From assembly GCF_041262565.1 (NCBI RefSeq), contig NZ_JBGCCJ010000001.1:744001-808000 (forward strand): a DNA stretch of 64,000 nt, given 5' to 3'. The DNA comes from Leifsonia sp. EB41. GTDB taxonomy: Bacteria > Actinomycetota > Actinomycetes > Actinomycetales > Microbacteriaceae. A program made the translations under genes and the position numbers. This document shows, piece by piece, positions 34,401 to 42,875 of the stretch; position 1 is the stretch's first letter; every line of letters starts with the position of its first letter. The notes beneath the pieces were generated by a model. That model did not search any database, had not been told where the DNA came from, and saw nothing but the letters and a program-made list of their open reading frames with translations.

Positions 34401-34957
34401 GGCTCGATGTCGGACAGCCGGTGCTCGCTGACCGAGCCGTCGCCCAGCAGCAGCTCGACGGTGCCGTCGACCTCGACGCCCGTGCGCCTGAGCTGCTCGG
34501 CATAGGCCGCGAGCTGCAGCAGCGCGGTGACGCGGGCGCTGCGGGCGAGCTTGGAGTCCTGGACGCGGTAGCGGCCGTCCGGCAGCCGGACGATGAAGTC
34601 GGCGAAGCCCACGAACGACCCGTCGAAGAACGTGGCCTGGAAGACGACCTCGCTGCCGCGGGCGAACGCGTCCGCGGTGAGCCGCACCGCCTCCGCGAGG
34701 CTCTCGGCGGTCAGCGACTCGGGCCGCTCGATCTCCGCGACGCCGTCGCCGAACCGCTCGCGGTAACGCTCCAGGATGTGGTGCTCCTGCTCGTCGCCCA
34801 GCCGCGACGAGCGCACGTACATCGGGTCCTCGACCTCTTCGGTCTTCTCCAGCCTGCCCAGCTTGACGTCGAGCGTCCGCAGGAAGGCGAACTCGCACTT
34901 GGACGCCTCGGTCAGATCGCTGGCACTGGTGACGATCACACCGTCGAGTAGGAACAC
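31430..34957 (-). CDS. TM0106-family RecB-like nuclease fused to a superfamily 1 helicase
   Basis: The protein has 1175 residues. Residues 1-240 are a RecB-like PD-(D/E)xK region (GFADFIVRLPDGRYRVQDSK, then Q-rich helix LLQLAAYAEQL) ending in a Cys cluster (CGRCDTCD). Residues 300-500 resemble an RNase H-like fold (DIFFDFEGDPLYTEG). The C-terminal half is a Dna2/Upf1-like helicase with Walker A VQGPPGTGKS near 775-784, LLVVDEAGQFSLAS and KFQGQEAAVAIVS. Its role in the cell is unknown; DNA end processing is plausible. GTG at 34957 has no ribosome site but a TAGCGT -10-like element 8 bases upstream, suggesting a leaderless transcript. Confidence 0.88.
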   Translation of the reverse strand: MFLLDGVIVTSASDLTEASKCEFAFLRTLDVKLGRLEKTEEVEDPMYVRSSRLGDEQEHHILERYRERFGDGVAEIERPESLTAESLAEAVRLTADAFARGSEVVFQATFFDGSFVGFADFIVRLPDGRYRVQDSKLARSARVTALLQLAAYAEQLRRTGVEVDGTVELLLGDGSVSEHRLSDIEPVYRKRRARLLDIIAAHVADPGPVQWGDPRFTVCGRCDTCDAEIIAAHDVLLVAGMRVTQRERLAAAGITTIDALAASTGPVEGIPDGTLSGLREQARLQLEAVEGAPPPVRVFNAPVLAILPEPDAGDIFFDFEGDPLYTEGAGERWNLDYLFGLVDQEARFTAFWAHDFAEERVALERFLAFVRERRAAHPGMHIYHYAAYEQTHLLSISARHGVGEAEVDGLLRDNVMVDLYPLVRKSVRVGSRSYSIKKLEPLYMGTELRQSEVTNGADSITEYANARDLIALGRFDEAQPLLDALGDYNRYDCVSTLRLRDWLLARAAEAGVPIGAAPLEELEPAPEESPLRAGLLGFAGDPLDPHRTPDREAVALAAAAIDFHRREQKSFWQSHFARLIQPVEEWADTRDVLVLESVRVVRDWYLDEGQRVERRELQLSGQWGAGSAVRVSENSGPFLLYEYPGPFRLLRAQPGARTVRSAAVIAVADDGSVLVRETLPEDVEAYPHLPMALTPAPPPNTRPLAEAVREWGTDLLAARQQDRWPVNATVDLLRRTPPRTRSGALAPEGPEDGSGRIAAVTASLLDLDASYLAVQGPPGTGKSYLGAHVIARLVAEHGWRVGVVAQSHAVVENLLDRVVDTGLDAALVGKVPSGGNGSSGAAEEPRFTPLRRNGHLEFAAEREGRGYVLGGTAWDFANAARIPRGSLDLLVVDEAGQFSLASTIAVGVAARNLLLLGDPQQLPQVSQGSHPEPVDGSALGWVSAGHDVLPAELGYFLAESRRMHPALAESVSRLSYEGRLHAYPSTRDRELGGVEPGLHPVPVEHVGNATASPQEAAAVVRIVDDLIGRSWSDPAAGVEDAPLGQDDVIVVTPYNAQLAEVRELLDAAGFPQVRVGTVDKFQGQEAAVAIVSLAASSAADVPRGMSFLLMKNRLNVAISRAKWAAYLVHSPELTEFLPTTPAGVGELSAFIRLVESRPQQVRTVAAGEGAGEARA

Positions 34958-35006
34958 ACCGCTACGCTATCGGCGGCCGCCGACATCCCGCCTGTGTCCG
35001 CGCGCC

Positions 35007-35570
35007 TCAGCCCTTGGCCGCGGCCTTCATCGCGCGCTTGTGCTCGCGCACCTTGGTGAGCGACTCCGGGGAGACGATGTCGGCGACGGAGCGGTAGCCC
35101 TCCGTGCCGTAGTCGCCCGCGGCCTCCCGCCAGCCCGGCGCCTGGAGGCCCTTCTGCTTGCCGAGCAGCGCCAGGAAGATCCGCGCCTTCTGGTCGCCGA
35201 ACCCGGGCAGCGCCTTCAGCCGGCGAAGCACCTCCGCGCCGCTGGGGTCGCCCTGCGTCCAGATCGCGGCGGTGTCGCCGCCCCAGTCCTCGACGATCGC
35301 CGCGGACAGCGACTGCAGCCGGCCGGCCATCGATCCGGGGAAGCGGTGCACGGACGGCGTCTGCTTCATCACCGCGACCAGCTCGTCCGGGTCGAGGGCG
35401 GCGATCCCCGCCGGGTCGAGCGAGCCGAGACGGTCGCGCAGCTTGGCGGGGCCGGTGAACGCGGTCTCCATCGCGATCTGCTGGTCGAGCATCATCCCGA
35501 CGAGCAGGGCGAACGGGGACTGGTCGAGGAGGGCGTCGGCTTCCGCGTCGCCGGTGATCGTGATGGGCAT
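35007..35570 (-). CDS. HhH-GPD-type base-excision repair protein
   Basis: The protein has 187 residues. The helix-hairpin-helix is visible at LKALPGFGDQKARIFLALLG, with the N-terminal helical part ALLVGMMLDQQIAMETAFTG. The usual catalytic Lys/Asp of DNA glycosylases is not obvious. The family is annotated as base-excision repair of the HhH-GPD type on the basis of fold. No signal peptide. It stands alone after the nuclease-helicase gene. Confidence 0.85.
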   Translation of the reverse strand: MPITITGDAEADALLDQSPFALLVGMMLDQQIAMETAFTGPAKLRDRLGSLDPAGIAALDPDELVAVMKQTPSVHRFPGSMAGRLQSLSAAIVEDWGGDTAAIWTQGDPSGAEVLRRLKALPGFGDQKARIFLALLGKQKGLQAPGWREAAGDYGTEGYRSVADIVSPESLTKVREHKRAMKAAAKG

Positions 35571-35591
35571 GGACTCATGCTCCCATCCGGC

Positions 35592-35807
35592 TCAGGCGAC
35601 GAGCAACAGCACGCCCGCGACGGCCGACAGCAGCGCGAGCAGGAGCGCGACGCCGAGCAGGGCCGCGTGCACCCGGAGGAAGGCCGTCGCGCGGCCCGCG
35701 GCGTCCCTGGCGCGCTGGTCGGACCGGACCCGCGCGAAGAAGCGCGGCCAGGCGATCACGTTGAAGACGGCGTTGAGGAACAGGACGAGAGCGGCGAAGA
35801 CGGTCAT
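35592..35807 (-). CDS. SCO4848-family small membrane protein
   Basis: The protein has 71 residues: helix 1, the conserved FNVIAWPRFFARVRSDQRARD, and helix 2 (ALLGVALLLALLSAVAGVLL). This matches the small actinobacterial membrane family typified by SCO4848; function unknown. The ATG overlaps the LysR stop by 4 bases, so it is cotranscribed with it. Confidence 0.8.
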   Translation of the reverse strand: MTVFAALVLFLNAVFNVIAWPRFFARVRSDQRARDAAGRATAFLRVHAALLGVALLLALLSAVAGVLLLVA

Positions 35808-36703
35808 GGTCCCTCCAGCGTAGGCGGAACCGGCCGGCCGAACCGCTCGGCGATCAGCTCCAGCAGGGCGCGGGCGGCCGCTCCGGGGCGGGGATGCGCG
35901 ATCACACTCAGCCGCCAGTCGACGCCGGGCGTCAACGGGCGCAACACCACGCCCGCCACCCGGTTGACCGTGAGCTCGGGGAGGGCGCCGACGCCGAGCC
36001 CCGCGGCCACGAACCGCGGGATCTCGCCCAGGTCGGAGACCTCCGTCGCGACCTCGCGGGTGAGCCCCGCCGCGGCGAGCGCTCGGTCGAGCGCGACCCG
36101 GTTGCCGAAGCCTTCGCGCGCGTCCACCCAGCGCTCGGCGGCCAGCTCGGCGAGCGGGACGGCGGCGCGGGCCGCGAGCGGATGTCCCTCGGGGAAGACC
36201 GCCACGAACGGCACGTCGGCGAGCGGCAGCACGACGGCGCCGGGCACCGGGTCGGGGAGGCCGTAGAAGGCGATGTCCAGCCGCCCCTGCCGGACGTCGT
36301 CCGCCAGTCCGGTGGAACCGCTCGGCGACGGTCCGAGCCGGAGGTCGACGCCCGGGTGCCTGCGCCGGAACTCGCCCATGATCCCGGGGAGGTCGATGGA
36401 GGTCAGGTTGGTGAAGATCCCGACGCGCACCACCCCGCGCAGCGGTCCGTCGCCCGCGGCGAGATCGCGCAGCCGCTCGATCGCCTGGAGGCCGACGCGC
36501 GCTTCGGCGAGCGCGGCCTCCCCCGCGCCGGTGAGCGCGACCCCGTGTGCGTCGCGCTCGAACAGCCGCGCGCCGAGCTCGCGCTCCAGGGCGGCCACCC
36601 CGGCCGAGACGGTCGACTGGGCGGCGAAGACGCGCGCCGCCGCGCGGGTGAAGTTGAGCTCTTCGGCGACGGCGACGAAGTACTCGAGCTGACGGGTGTC
36701 CAT
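35804..36703 (-). CDS. LysR-family transcriptional regulator
   Basis: The protein has 299 residues. The N-terminal winged helix is TRQLEYFVAVAEELNFTRAA, then AAQSTVSAGVAALERELGAR. The rest is the periplasmic-binding-protein-like effector domain (VRVGIFTNLTSIDLPGI, DIAFYGLPDP, AAGLGVGALPEL). It is divergent from an MFS transporter across 88 bases, the classic LysR arrangement, so it probably controls that transporter and itself. Confidence 0.92.
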   Translation of the reverse strand: MDTRQLEYFVAVAEELNFTRAAARVFAAQSTVSAGVAALERELGARLFERDAHGVALTGAGEAALAEARVGLQAIERLRDLAAGDGPLRGVVRVGIFTNLTSIDLPGIMGEFRRRHPGVDLRLGPSPSGSTGLADDVRQGRLDIAFYGLPDPVPGAVVLPLADVPFVAVFPEGHPLAARAAVPLAELAAERWVDAREGFGNRVALDRALAAAGLTREVATEVSDLGEIPRFVAAGLGVGALPELTVNRVAGVVLRPLTPGVDWRLSVIAHPRPGAAARALLELIAERFGRPVPPTLEGP

Positions 36704-36716
36704 GCCGACCCTCCTT

Positions 36717-36750
36717 GCAATCGTTGCTTTCGATCACAAGTATCGATTGC
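36717..36750. promoter_or_regulatory. Candidate LysR binding region
   Basis: GCAATCG (36717-36723) and CGATTGC (36744-36750) form an inverted repeat. The word TTGCTTTCG occurs twice (36724-36732 and 36747-36755). All of this lies between the LysR gene and the divergent MFS gene. LysR proteins bind such sites in shared promoters; binding is inferred. Confidence 0.4.
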
Positions 36751-36791
36751 TTTCGTTGGACACGATTGTACGGCGGACGGAGGATATCGGC

Positions 36792-38051
36792 ATGTCGATG
36801 AAAGCCCCTGCCTCCCTCCCGACCCCTGCGCTGACCCACCCCGATGAGCGATCGGGTGCGCGTCCGTGGCGCCTCCGCCACGGGGCGGGCTTCTGGATCG
36901 TCGCCGCCGCGTTCCTCGCCGTCATGGCGTTCTCGACCGTCCCGACGCCCCTGTACGCGCTGTACCAGCAGCGGGACGGCTTCCCGACCTGGGTCGTCAC
37001 GGTGATCTTCGCCGCGTACGCGGTCGGGGTGATCGCGAGCCTGTTCCTGATCGGGCACCTGAGCGACTGGGCAGGCCGGCGCCGGATGGTGCTGGTCGCG
37101 ATCGCGTTGGAGATCGCGGCGGCGGCGCTGTTCCTGGTCTGGAACGACGTGAGCGGCCTCATCGTCGCCCGCCTGATCTCGGGGGTCGGCGTCGGGGCGC
37201 TCACCGCGAGCGCGACGGCCCACCTCGGCGAGCTGCGCTCGGTCGCCCGGCCGGACGAGGGTCCGCGCTTGGCGAGCACCGTCTCCACGGTCGTCAACAC
37301 CGGCGGCCTGGCGCTCGGACCGCTGATCGGCGGCGTGTTCGCGCAGTTCCTTCCTGCGCCGCTGCTGCTGCCGTACGCCGTGTTCCTGGTGATCCTCGCC
37401 CTCGCGGCGCTGGCGGTCGCGCTGGTGCCGGAGACCGTCGAGCGTGCGGAGGAGCGCCCAGCGTACCGGCCGCAGCGCATCTCGCTGCCGGCGGAGTCGC
37501 GCGGAACGTTCTCGGCCGCAGCCGTCGCGGCCTTCGCGGGCTTCGCGGTCTTCGGCCTGTTCACGTCGCTCGCGCCGAGCGTGCTCGCCGGCACCTTCCA
37601 TGTCGCGTCGCACCTGGTGGCCGGGCTGGTGCCGTTCTCGGTGTTCGCGGCGTCCGCGGTCTCGCAGATCGTGTTCGCCCCGGTGCGGTCGCGCACGGCG
37701 CTGATCGTGGCCGTGGTGCTCGTCGCGATCGGGCTCGCGGGGTTGGCGGTCGGTGTGCTGGGCGACTCGCTAACGGTGTTCCTGATCGCGGGCGTGCTGG
37801 CCGGCGCCGGTGTCGGCCTGCTGTTCCGGGCGGCCATCCTCGTCGCCGGCTCGCTCGCGACGCCCGAACGTCGCGGTGAGGTGCTGTCGGCGATCTTCCT
37901 CGTCGCCTACATCGGACTGGCGCTGCCTGTGCTCCTGGTCGGCGTGGCCCTCATCCTGTGGCCGCTCGTCCCCGTGCTCGTCGCCTTCGTCGCGATCATC
38001 GCCGTCCTCGCGGTCGTCGCCGCCCTCCGCATGCTCCCCACCGCTCGCTGA
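36792..38051 (+). CDS. MFS transporter, drug-efflux-like
   Basis: The protein has 419 residues and twelve hydrophobic segments. Helix 1 starts GAGFWIVAAAFLAVMAFSTV, and the signature loop is IGHLSDWAGRRRMV. This resembles MFS efflux proteins; the substrate is unknown. ATG at 36792 has GGAGGA seven bases upstream; an ATG two codons later is possible. Control by the divergent LysR is likely. Confidence 0.88.
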   Translation: MSMKAPASLPTPALTHPDERSGARPWRLRHGAGFWIVAAAFLAVMAFSTVPTPLYALYQQRDGFPTWVVTVIFAAYAVGVIASLFLIGHLSDWAGRRRMVLVAIALEIAAAALFLVWNDVSGLIVARLISGVGVGALTASATAHLGELRSVARPDEGPRLASTVSTVVNTGGLALGPLIGGVFAQFLPAPLLLPYAVFLVILALAALAVALVPETVERAEERPAYRPQRISLPAESRGTFSAAAVAAFAGFAVFGLFTSLAPSVLAGTFHVASHLVAGLVPFSVFAASAVSQIVFAPVRSRTALIVAVVLVAIGLAGLAVGVLGDSLTVFLIAGVLAGAGVGLLFRAAILVAGSLATPERRGEVLSAIFLVAYIGLALPVLLVGVALILWPLVPVLVAFVAIIAVLAVVAALRMLPTAR

Positions 38052-38070
38052 TCTCGCCTCCACCCCCTCG

Positions 38071-38129
38071 CCGAGAAGGCGCAAAATCGGGAGAAAACCG
38101 CCGAGGCGGCAGAGAATTCGCCTTCTCGG
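38071..38129. terminator. Nested hairpin between convergent genes
   Basis: CCGAGAAGGCG (38071-38081) pairs with CGCCTTCTCGG (38119-38129); inside it CCGCC (38098-38102) pairs with GGCGG (38105-38109). It lies between the MFS gene and sseB, which end towards each other, and shares the outer GCCGAG/CTCGG word with the hairpins at 24350 and 27552. Confidence 0.65.
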
Positions 38130-38136
38130 TTGCGGG

Positions 38137-39018
38137 TCAGGAGGCGGCGGTGAGCTGCACGCGGAGCGAGTCGACTCGCGTCGCGATCGCGTCGTCCGCG
38201 GCCCAGCGCTGGGCGAGCCGGGACAGGATGGCGTTCAACTCCTCGGCGGTCAGGCCAGCGGTGAGCATGAGCCGCACCACCAGCTCGTCGCCGGCGAGCC
38301 GGTAACCCGGGTCGCCCGCCACCAGCTCCACGTCGAGCACCCCGAGCTCTGACCCGATCGACGCCCGGAACGCCGCCAGCACGACGGGGTCGCGGTCGCT
38401 CGGCAGCCACGCGTGTCCTTGCGCGAGCGCCCAGACCGCCGGGCGCCGCAGCACGAACTCGGTCTCGGAGGTGGGGTCGAGCACCAGGAGCTCGGTCTCT
38501 TCCGAGGCAGCAGCGAGCGCGGCGCGCGGACCGGCCGCCGGGACCGGTCGCGCGGCCGGGTTCCACGCCTGCATCGCCGTCACAGACGAGAACACGGGGA
38601 GCGCGCGGCGACCGTCGGGCGCTGCGACGGTGACGATGGACAGCTCCTGCGTCTTGTCGATCGCGAGTCCGGCGTCGCTCACGCCCTCCTCCCCCAGCTC
38701 GGCGACGAGCGGGATGAGCACGCGCACCGCGCGCACGGCGTCCACGACGGCCTCGGCGCCGACCTCACCCGCACGGAACGCGGCGATGGCGCCGAGCAGC
38801 TCCGGAGGCGCCGACCCGTCGTCGTCGCCGAAGGGGTTCTCGTCGAACTCGCGGCCCTCCCACGCCTGGCCCGCGGAGTCTCCGGTCGAGGCGGTGAAGC
38901 CGGCGAGCGTCGCCGCGAACCCGGCCAGCCGATCGGCGCCGGTCGAGGAGGGACCGGGCGGCGTCGAGCCGGGCGCCGCCTCCCGGCGGTCGCCCCTCGG
39001 CCGCGTCCCCCGGCTCAG
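38137..39018 (-). CDS. SseB-family protein, probable CTG start
   Basis: The protein has 293 residues. A proline/serine-rich N-terminus is followed by an SseB-like domain ([46 protein letters not shown]) and a C-terminal region resembling the second SseB domain. The function is unknown. No ATG, GTG or TTG exists in frame before the conserved domain. CTG AGC at 39018 overlaps the priA stop as CTGA. An ATG in another frame at 39031 would need a one-base shift to join. It is last in the his operon. Confidence 0.75.
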   Translation of the reverse strand: MSRGTRPRGDRREAAPGSTPPGPSSTGADRLAGFAATLAGFTASTGDSAGQAWEGREFDENPFGDDDGSAPPELLGAIAAFRAGEVGAEAVVDAVRAVRVLIPLVAELGEEGVSDAGLAIDKTQELSIVTVAAPDGRRALPVFSSVTAMQAWNPAARPVPAAGPRAALAAASEETELLVLDPTSETEFVLRRPAVWALAQGHAWLPSDRDPVVLAAFRASIGSELGVLDVELVAGDPGYRLAGDELVVRLMLTAGLTAEELNAILSRLAQRWAADDAIATRVDSLRVQLTAAS

Positions 39019-39761
39019 TCGCCGGCGACATCCAGCGCCTCGGGCAGGGTGAACGCCCCGGAGTAGAGAGCCTTGCCGACGATCGCGCCCTCCAGGCCCA
39101 GCGGCACCAGCGCGCGCAGCGCGGCGATGTCGTCGAGGCTGGAGATGCCGCCCGAGGCCACCACCGGGCGCTCGGTGCGCTCCATCACCTGGCGCAGCAG
39201 GTCGATGTTCGGGCCCTTGAGGGTGCCGTCCTTGGTCACGTCCGTCACGACGTACCGTGCGCACCCGGCGTCCTCCAGCCGCGCCAGCACGTCCCAGAGG
39301 TCGCCGCCGTCGCGCGTCCAGCCGCGCGCCGCCAGCGTCGTCCCGCGCACGTCCAGGCCGACTGCGATCGCCTCGCCGTACCGGCCGATCACGTTCGCCG
39401 CCCACTCGGGGTTCTCCAGCGCCGCCGTGCCGAGGTTGACCCGGGTCGCGCCGATCGACAGCGCGTGCTCCAGCGACGCGTCGTCGCGGATGCCGCCGGA
39501 GAGCTCGATGTTGACGCCCTTGGTCTGGTGGATGACCTTCTTGAGGAGGTCGCGGTTGTCTCCCCGGCCGAACGCTGCGTCCAAGTCCACCAGGTGGATC
39601 CATTCGGCGCCGGCGTCCACCCATTCGGCGGCCGCGTCGACCGGGTCGCCGTAGCTGGTCTCGCTGCCGGCCTCGCCCTGCGTCAGCCGCACCGCCTTGC
39701 CGTCGGCGACGTCGACGGCGGGCAGCAGGACCAGCTTGGGCGTGTTCGTGAGTTCGCTCAT
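39015..39761 (-). CDS. priA: Phosphoribosyl isomerase (HisA/PriA)
   Basis: A TIM-barrel enzyme of 248 residues: [16 protein letters not shown] carries the first catalytic Asp and [18 protein letters not shown] the second. [11 protein letters not shown] and [12 protein letters not shown] bind phosphate. In actinobacteria lacking trpF this enzyme (PriA) isomerises both ProFAR in histidine synthesis and phosphoribosylanthranilate in tryptophan synthesis. Whether this genome has trpF cannot be seen here. It follows hisH after 59 bases. Confidence 0.92.
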   Translation of the reverse strand: MSELTNTPKLVLLPAVDVADGKAVRLTQGEAGSETSYGDPVDAAAEWVDAGAEWIHLVDLDAAFGRGDNRDLLKKVIHQTKGVNIELSGGIRDDASLEHALSIGATRVNLGTAALENPEWAANVIGRYGEAIAVGLDVRGTTLAARGWTRDGGDLWDVLARLEDAGCARYVVTDVTKDGTLKGPNIDLLRQVMERTERPVVASGGISSLDDIAALRALVPLGLEGAIVGKALYSGAFTLPEALDVAGD

Positions 39762-39820
39762 GTCGTGTGTTTCCTCTGTCGGGGTCGTTCGGGTCCGCAT
39801 CGCGGACGTCGGGATCGTCG

Positions 39821-40453
39821 CTAGAGCGAGCCGATCCAGTTGCGCAGGAGGTGCAGCCCCGCCTCGCCGGACTTCTCCGGGTGGAACTGGGTCGCACTGA
39901 GCGGCCCGTTCTCCACCGCGGCGATGAACCGCGAGCCGTGCTCGGCCCAGGTCACCCTCGGCTGCGCGAACGGCCCGGTGGCCTCCAGGGTCCACTCCTG
40001 CGCGGCGTACGAGTGGACGAAGTAGAAGCGCTCGTCGCGGATGCCGTCGAACAGCACGGAGTCCTCCGGCGCCTCCACGGTGTTCCAGCCCATGTGCGGG
40101 ACGACGTCGGCGCGGAGCAGGTCGACCGTTCCCGGCCACTCGCCGAGCCCTTCTGCCTCAGTGCCGTGCTCGACGCTGTGCTCGAACAGCACCTGCATGC
40201 CGACGCAGATGCCGATCACTGGCCGGCCGCCCGCGAGCCTGCGGTCGATGACCTCGTCGCCGTGCGAGCGGCGCAGCGCCTCCGCGACCGCGGCGAACGC
40301 CCCGACGCCGGGGACGAACAGGCCGTCGGCCTCCTGCGCGCGGCGGCGGTTGCCGGTGAGCTCGACGTTCGCCCCTGCGGCCTCCAGCGCCTTGACCGCG
40401 GAGTGGACGTTGCCCGTCCCGTAGTCGAAGACGACGACGTCGGGTGCGCTCAC
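39821..40453 (-). CDS. hisH: Imidazole glycerol phosphate synthase glutaminase subunit
   Basis: The protein has 210 residues of class I glutamine amidotransferase fold. The nucleophilic Cys is in [14 protein letters not shown] and the catalytic His and Glu are in QFHPEKS. It supplies ammonia to HisF for the histidine pathway; hisF is not in this window. GTG at 40453 overlaps the hisB stop (GTGA). Confidence 0.95.
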   Translation of the reverse strand: MSAPDVVVFDYGTGNVHSAVKALEAAGANVELTGNRRRAQEADGLFVPGVGAFAAVAEALRRSHGDEVIDRRLAGGRPVIGICVGMQVLFEHSVEHGTEAEGLGEWPGTVDLLRADVVPHMGWNTVEAPEDSVLFDGIRDERFYFVHSYAAQEWTLEATGPFAQPRVTWAEHGSRFIAAVENGPLSATQFHPEKSGEAGLHLLRNWIGSL

Positions 40454-41052
40454 AGCGCGCCCTTGGTCGACGGGATGCCGGACACCAGCGGGTCGAGCGC
40501 CTTCGCCTGCCGGAACGCGCGCGCGAACGCCTTGAACTCGGCTTCCGCGATGTGGTGCGGGTCCCGTCCGCCGACCACCGTGACGTGCACGGTCAGCCCG
40601 GCGTTGAACGCGATCGCCTCGAACACGTGCCGCACCATCGACCCGGTGAAGTGCCCGCCGATCAGGTGGAACTCGAACCCCGCCGGCTCGCCGCCGTGCA
40701 CCAGGTAGGGGCGTCCGGAGATGTCGACGACGGCCTGCACGAGCGCCTCGTCGAGCGGGACGAGGGCGTCGCCGTAACGGGAGATGCCCGCCTTGTCGCC
40801 GAGTGCCTTCTTGATGGCCTGGCCGAGGACGATGGCGACGTCCTCCACGGTGTGGTGCACGTCGATGTCGGTGTCGCCGCTCGCCCGCACCGTCAGGTCG
40901 GTGAGCGAGTGCTTGGCGAACGCGGTCAGCAGGTGGTCGTAGAACGGGACCGACGTGTGGATGTCGGACGCCCCGGTGCCGTCGAGGTCGAGGCTGAGCT
41001 CGATGCTCGACTCGCTGGTCGCGCGCTGAAGCTGGGCGGTCCGATTCGTCAT
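40450..41052 (-). CDS. hisB: Imidazoleglycerol-phosphate dehydratase
   Basis: The protein has 200 residues, a single-domain HisB. The paired metal-binding motifs are [18 protein letters not shown] and [18 protein letters not shown]. It dehydrates imidazole glycerol phosphate in step six of histidine synthesis using manganese. The ATG overlaps the hisC stop (ATGA). Confidence 0.95.
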   Translation of the reverse strand: MTNRTAQLQRATSESSIELSLDLDGTGASDIHTSVPFYDHLLTAFAKHSLTDLTVRASGDTDIDVHHTVEDVAIVLGQAIKKALGDKAGISRYGDALVPLDEALVQAVVDISGRPYLVHGGEPAGFEFHLIGGHFTGSMVRHVFEAIAFNAGLTVHVTVVGGRDPHHIAEAEFKAFARAFRQAKALDPLVSGIPSTKGAL

Positions 41053-42173
41053 GACTGCGAGCTTACCGACTGGGCGGAGGCCGCCACCGATCCGGACGGG
41101 CGGCCGAGGGAGCGCAGCGCCTCCAGGAACGCGGTCGTCTCGGTCTCGGTGCCCGCGGTGACCCGGAGGTGGTTCGGGATGCCGACGTCGCGGATGAGCA
41201 CGCCGCGCTCCAGCAGCGCCTCAAATACCGCGTGCGGGTCGTCCACGCCGCCGAACAGCACGAAGTTGCTGCCGCTGCGGTGCGGGAGGTAGCCGAGCTC
41301 GGCCAACTCCGCCACGAGCCGGTCGCGCTGTCCGCGGATCTCGCCGACCATCGCGAGCATCTCGTCCGCGTGCGCGAGCGCCCCGAGGGCGGCGGCCTGC
41401 GTGAGCGCGGACAGGTGGTACGGCAGCCGCACCAGCCGCAGCGCGTCGACCACCGCGGGATCGGCGGCCAGGTAGCCGACCCGCGCCCCCGCGAACGCGA
41501 AGGCCTTGCTCATCGTGCGCGAGATGAGCAGCCGCTCCCGGCCCGGGAGCAGCGTGAGTGCCGACGGCTCGCCGTCCGGCATGAACTCGGCGTACGCCTC
41601 GTCCACGATCACGATGCCGCGCGCCGCGGTGTAGACGGCCTCGATCGTCTCGAGCGAGAGCGGTGTGCCCGTCGGGTTGTTCGGCGAGCAGAGGATGACG
41701 ATGTCCGGATCGTGCTCCCGCACGGCGGCCGCCGCCGTCTCCGGCGACAGCTCGAAGTCGGCATCGCGCCCCGCCGCGATCCAGCTCGTCCCGGTCCCGG
41801 AGGCCAGCAGCGGATACATGGAGTACGTGGGGGCGAACCCGAGGAGGCTGCGCCCCGGCCCGCCGAACGCCTGAAGGATGTGCTGCAGCACCTCATTGGA
41901 CCCGTTCGCGGCCCAGACCTGCTCGCCCGCGAGCCCGTGTCCGAGGTAGCGGGCGAACGCCTCCCGCAGCTCCGTGAACTCGCGGTCGGGGTAGCGGTTC
42001 ACCCCCGTCACCGCGACGGCGACCCGCGCGACGATGTCGGCCGCGACGTCCTCCGGAACCGGATGCGTGTTCTCGTTCACGTTCAACGCGACGGGCACGA
42101 CCTTCTGCGGCGCCCCGTACGGGGTGCGACCGCGCAGGTCATCACGGATCGGAAGATCGGAGAGGGAGGTCAC
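41049..42173 (-). CDS. hisC: Histidinol-phosphate aminotransferase
   Basis: A PLP aminotransferase of 374 residues with fold-type I motifs: [45 protein letters not shown] and the Schiff-base lysine in [17 protein letters not shown]. It makes histidinol phosphate. It is the first gene of the hisC-hisB-hisH-priA run; ATG at 42173. The 83-base gap behind it shows no clear operator. Confidence 0.95.
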   Translation of the reverse strand: MTSLSDLPIRDDLRGRTPYGAPQKVVPVALNVNENTHPVPEDVAADIVARVAVAVTGVNRYPDREFTELREAFARYLGHGLAGEQVWAANGSNEVLQHILQAFGGPGRSLLGFAPTYSMYPLLASGTGTSWIAAGRDADFELSPETAAAAVREHDPDIVILCSPNNPTGTPLSLETIEAVYTAARGIVIVDEAYAEFMPDGEPSALTLLPGRERLLISRTMSKAFAFAGARVGYLAADPAVVDALRLVRLPYHLSALTQAAALGALAHADEMLAMVGEIRGQRDRLVAELAELGYLPHRSGSNFVLFGGVDDPHAVFEALLERGVLIRDVGIPNHLRVTAGTETETTAFLEALRSLGRPSGSVAASAQSVSSQS

Positions 42174-42256
42174 CCCTCAATGGTAGCCAGCACCACTGAA
42201 CGCTTCTGCCGTGTGACGCTCCGCTGCGCCCCGACTCGGCCGCAGCGCCACCGCCC

Positions 42257-42640
42257 CTACTTGGCGTCGTACTGCGTCGGGATGGCCAGCTGCTGTCCCG
42301 GGGTCACGACCGCCGACGACAGCCCGTTGAGGTTCACCAGGTCGGCGATCACATCACGCGGGTCCGCGTTCGGCGCGATCCGCGACGCCACCGACCACAG
42401 CGAGTCCCCCGACTGCACCGTCACGTAGTGGAAGGTCACGTGCGTCTGCTCCCCCATGGCCGCCGCACCTCCTCCGTTGAGCGCGAACACCATCGCCCCG
42501 ATCACGATCGGCAGCGCGACGAGCATCGTCAGCACGACCCGTCCGCGCCGCGTGAGCCGCAGCCGAACACGTCCGGCAGCCTGCGCGCCGCTCGCGCCGA
42601 CGTTGTTCATCCCAACGTTGTGCATAACCACTGCGCTCAT
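42257..42640 (-). CDS. LysM-domain membrane protein, SOS-linked (Rv2719c/YneA-like)
   Basis: The protein has 127 residues. A basic N-terminus of about 40 residues precedes one membrane helix (VVLTMLVALPIVIGAMVFAL) and an outer LysM domain (VTVQSGDSLWSVASRIAP, then LVNLNGLSSAVVTPGQQL). A LysM gene divergent from lexA occurs in Bacillus (yneA, SOS cell division inhibitor) and Mycobacterium (Rv2719c). The same arrangement and a LexA-type box at 42677-42692 suggest SOS induction and a role in delaying division. ATG at 42640 was chosen. Confidence 0.85.
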   Translation of the reverse strand: MSAVVMHNVGMNNVGASGAQAAGRVRLRLTRRGRVVLTMLVALPIVIGAMVFALNGGGAAAMGEQTHVTFHYVTVQSGDSLWSVASRIAPNADPRDVIADLVNLNGLSSAVVTPGQQLAIPTQYDAK

Positions 42641-42676
42641 GTCGTGACCTCCAAAGGCTTCGGTCGAAGCTCTGTT

Positions 42677-42692
42677 CCGAATATATCTTCGA
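42677..42692 (-). promoter_or_regulatory. SOS box (LexA site) before the LysM gene
   Basis: On the minus strand TCGAAGATATATTCGG (42692-42677) fits the actinobacterial SOS box TCGAAC-N4-GTTCGA with few mismatches. It is nearly identical to the box before recA at 55557-55572. It lies 37 bases upstream of the LysM gene start. Confidence 0.75.
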
Positions 42693-42751
42693 ATGTTCGA
42701 GACCGCAATCCTCGTCCGGCCGAAAAAACTGGCATGTATTTCGAGACACAC

Positions 42752-42767
42752 TCGAACACATGTTTGT
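42752..42767 (+). promoter_or_regulatory. SOS box (LexA site) before lexA
   Basis: TCGAACACATGTTTGT fits the actinobacterial SOS box TCGAAC-N4-GTTCGA at 14 of the 16 positions. It lies 108 bases upstream of the lexA GTG and would provide the usual LexA autoregulation. Confidence 0.75.
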
Positions 42768-42875
42768 CGGGCAGCCGTACTGTGGATACAGTTTCGATTG
42801 TCTGGATGTAAGACAACCAGGCACCACCGACATTCGGTTCCCCCGGGTGACGGCGACGGTCACGAAGGGACGAGC

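Noticed and set aside
31571-34951. Open frame of 1126 codons on the plus strand
   Set aside because: It is antisense to the nuclease-helicase gene and is low-complexity Arg/Val/Glu/His-rich sequence produced by high GC at third positions. No domain is visible.
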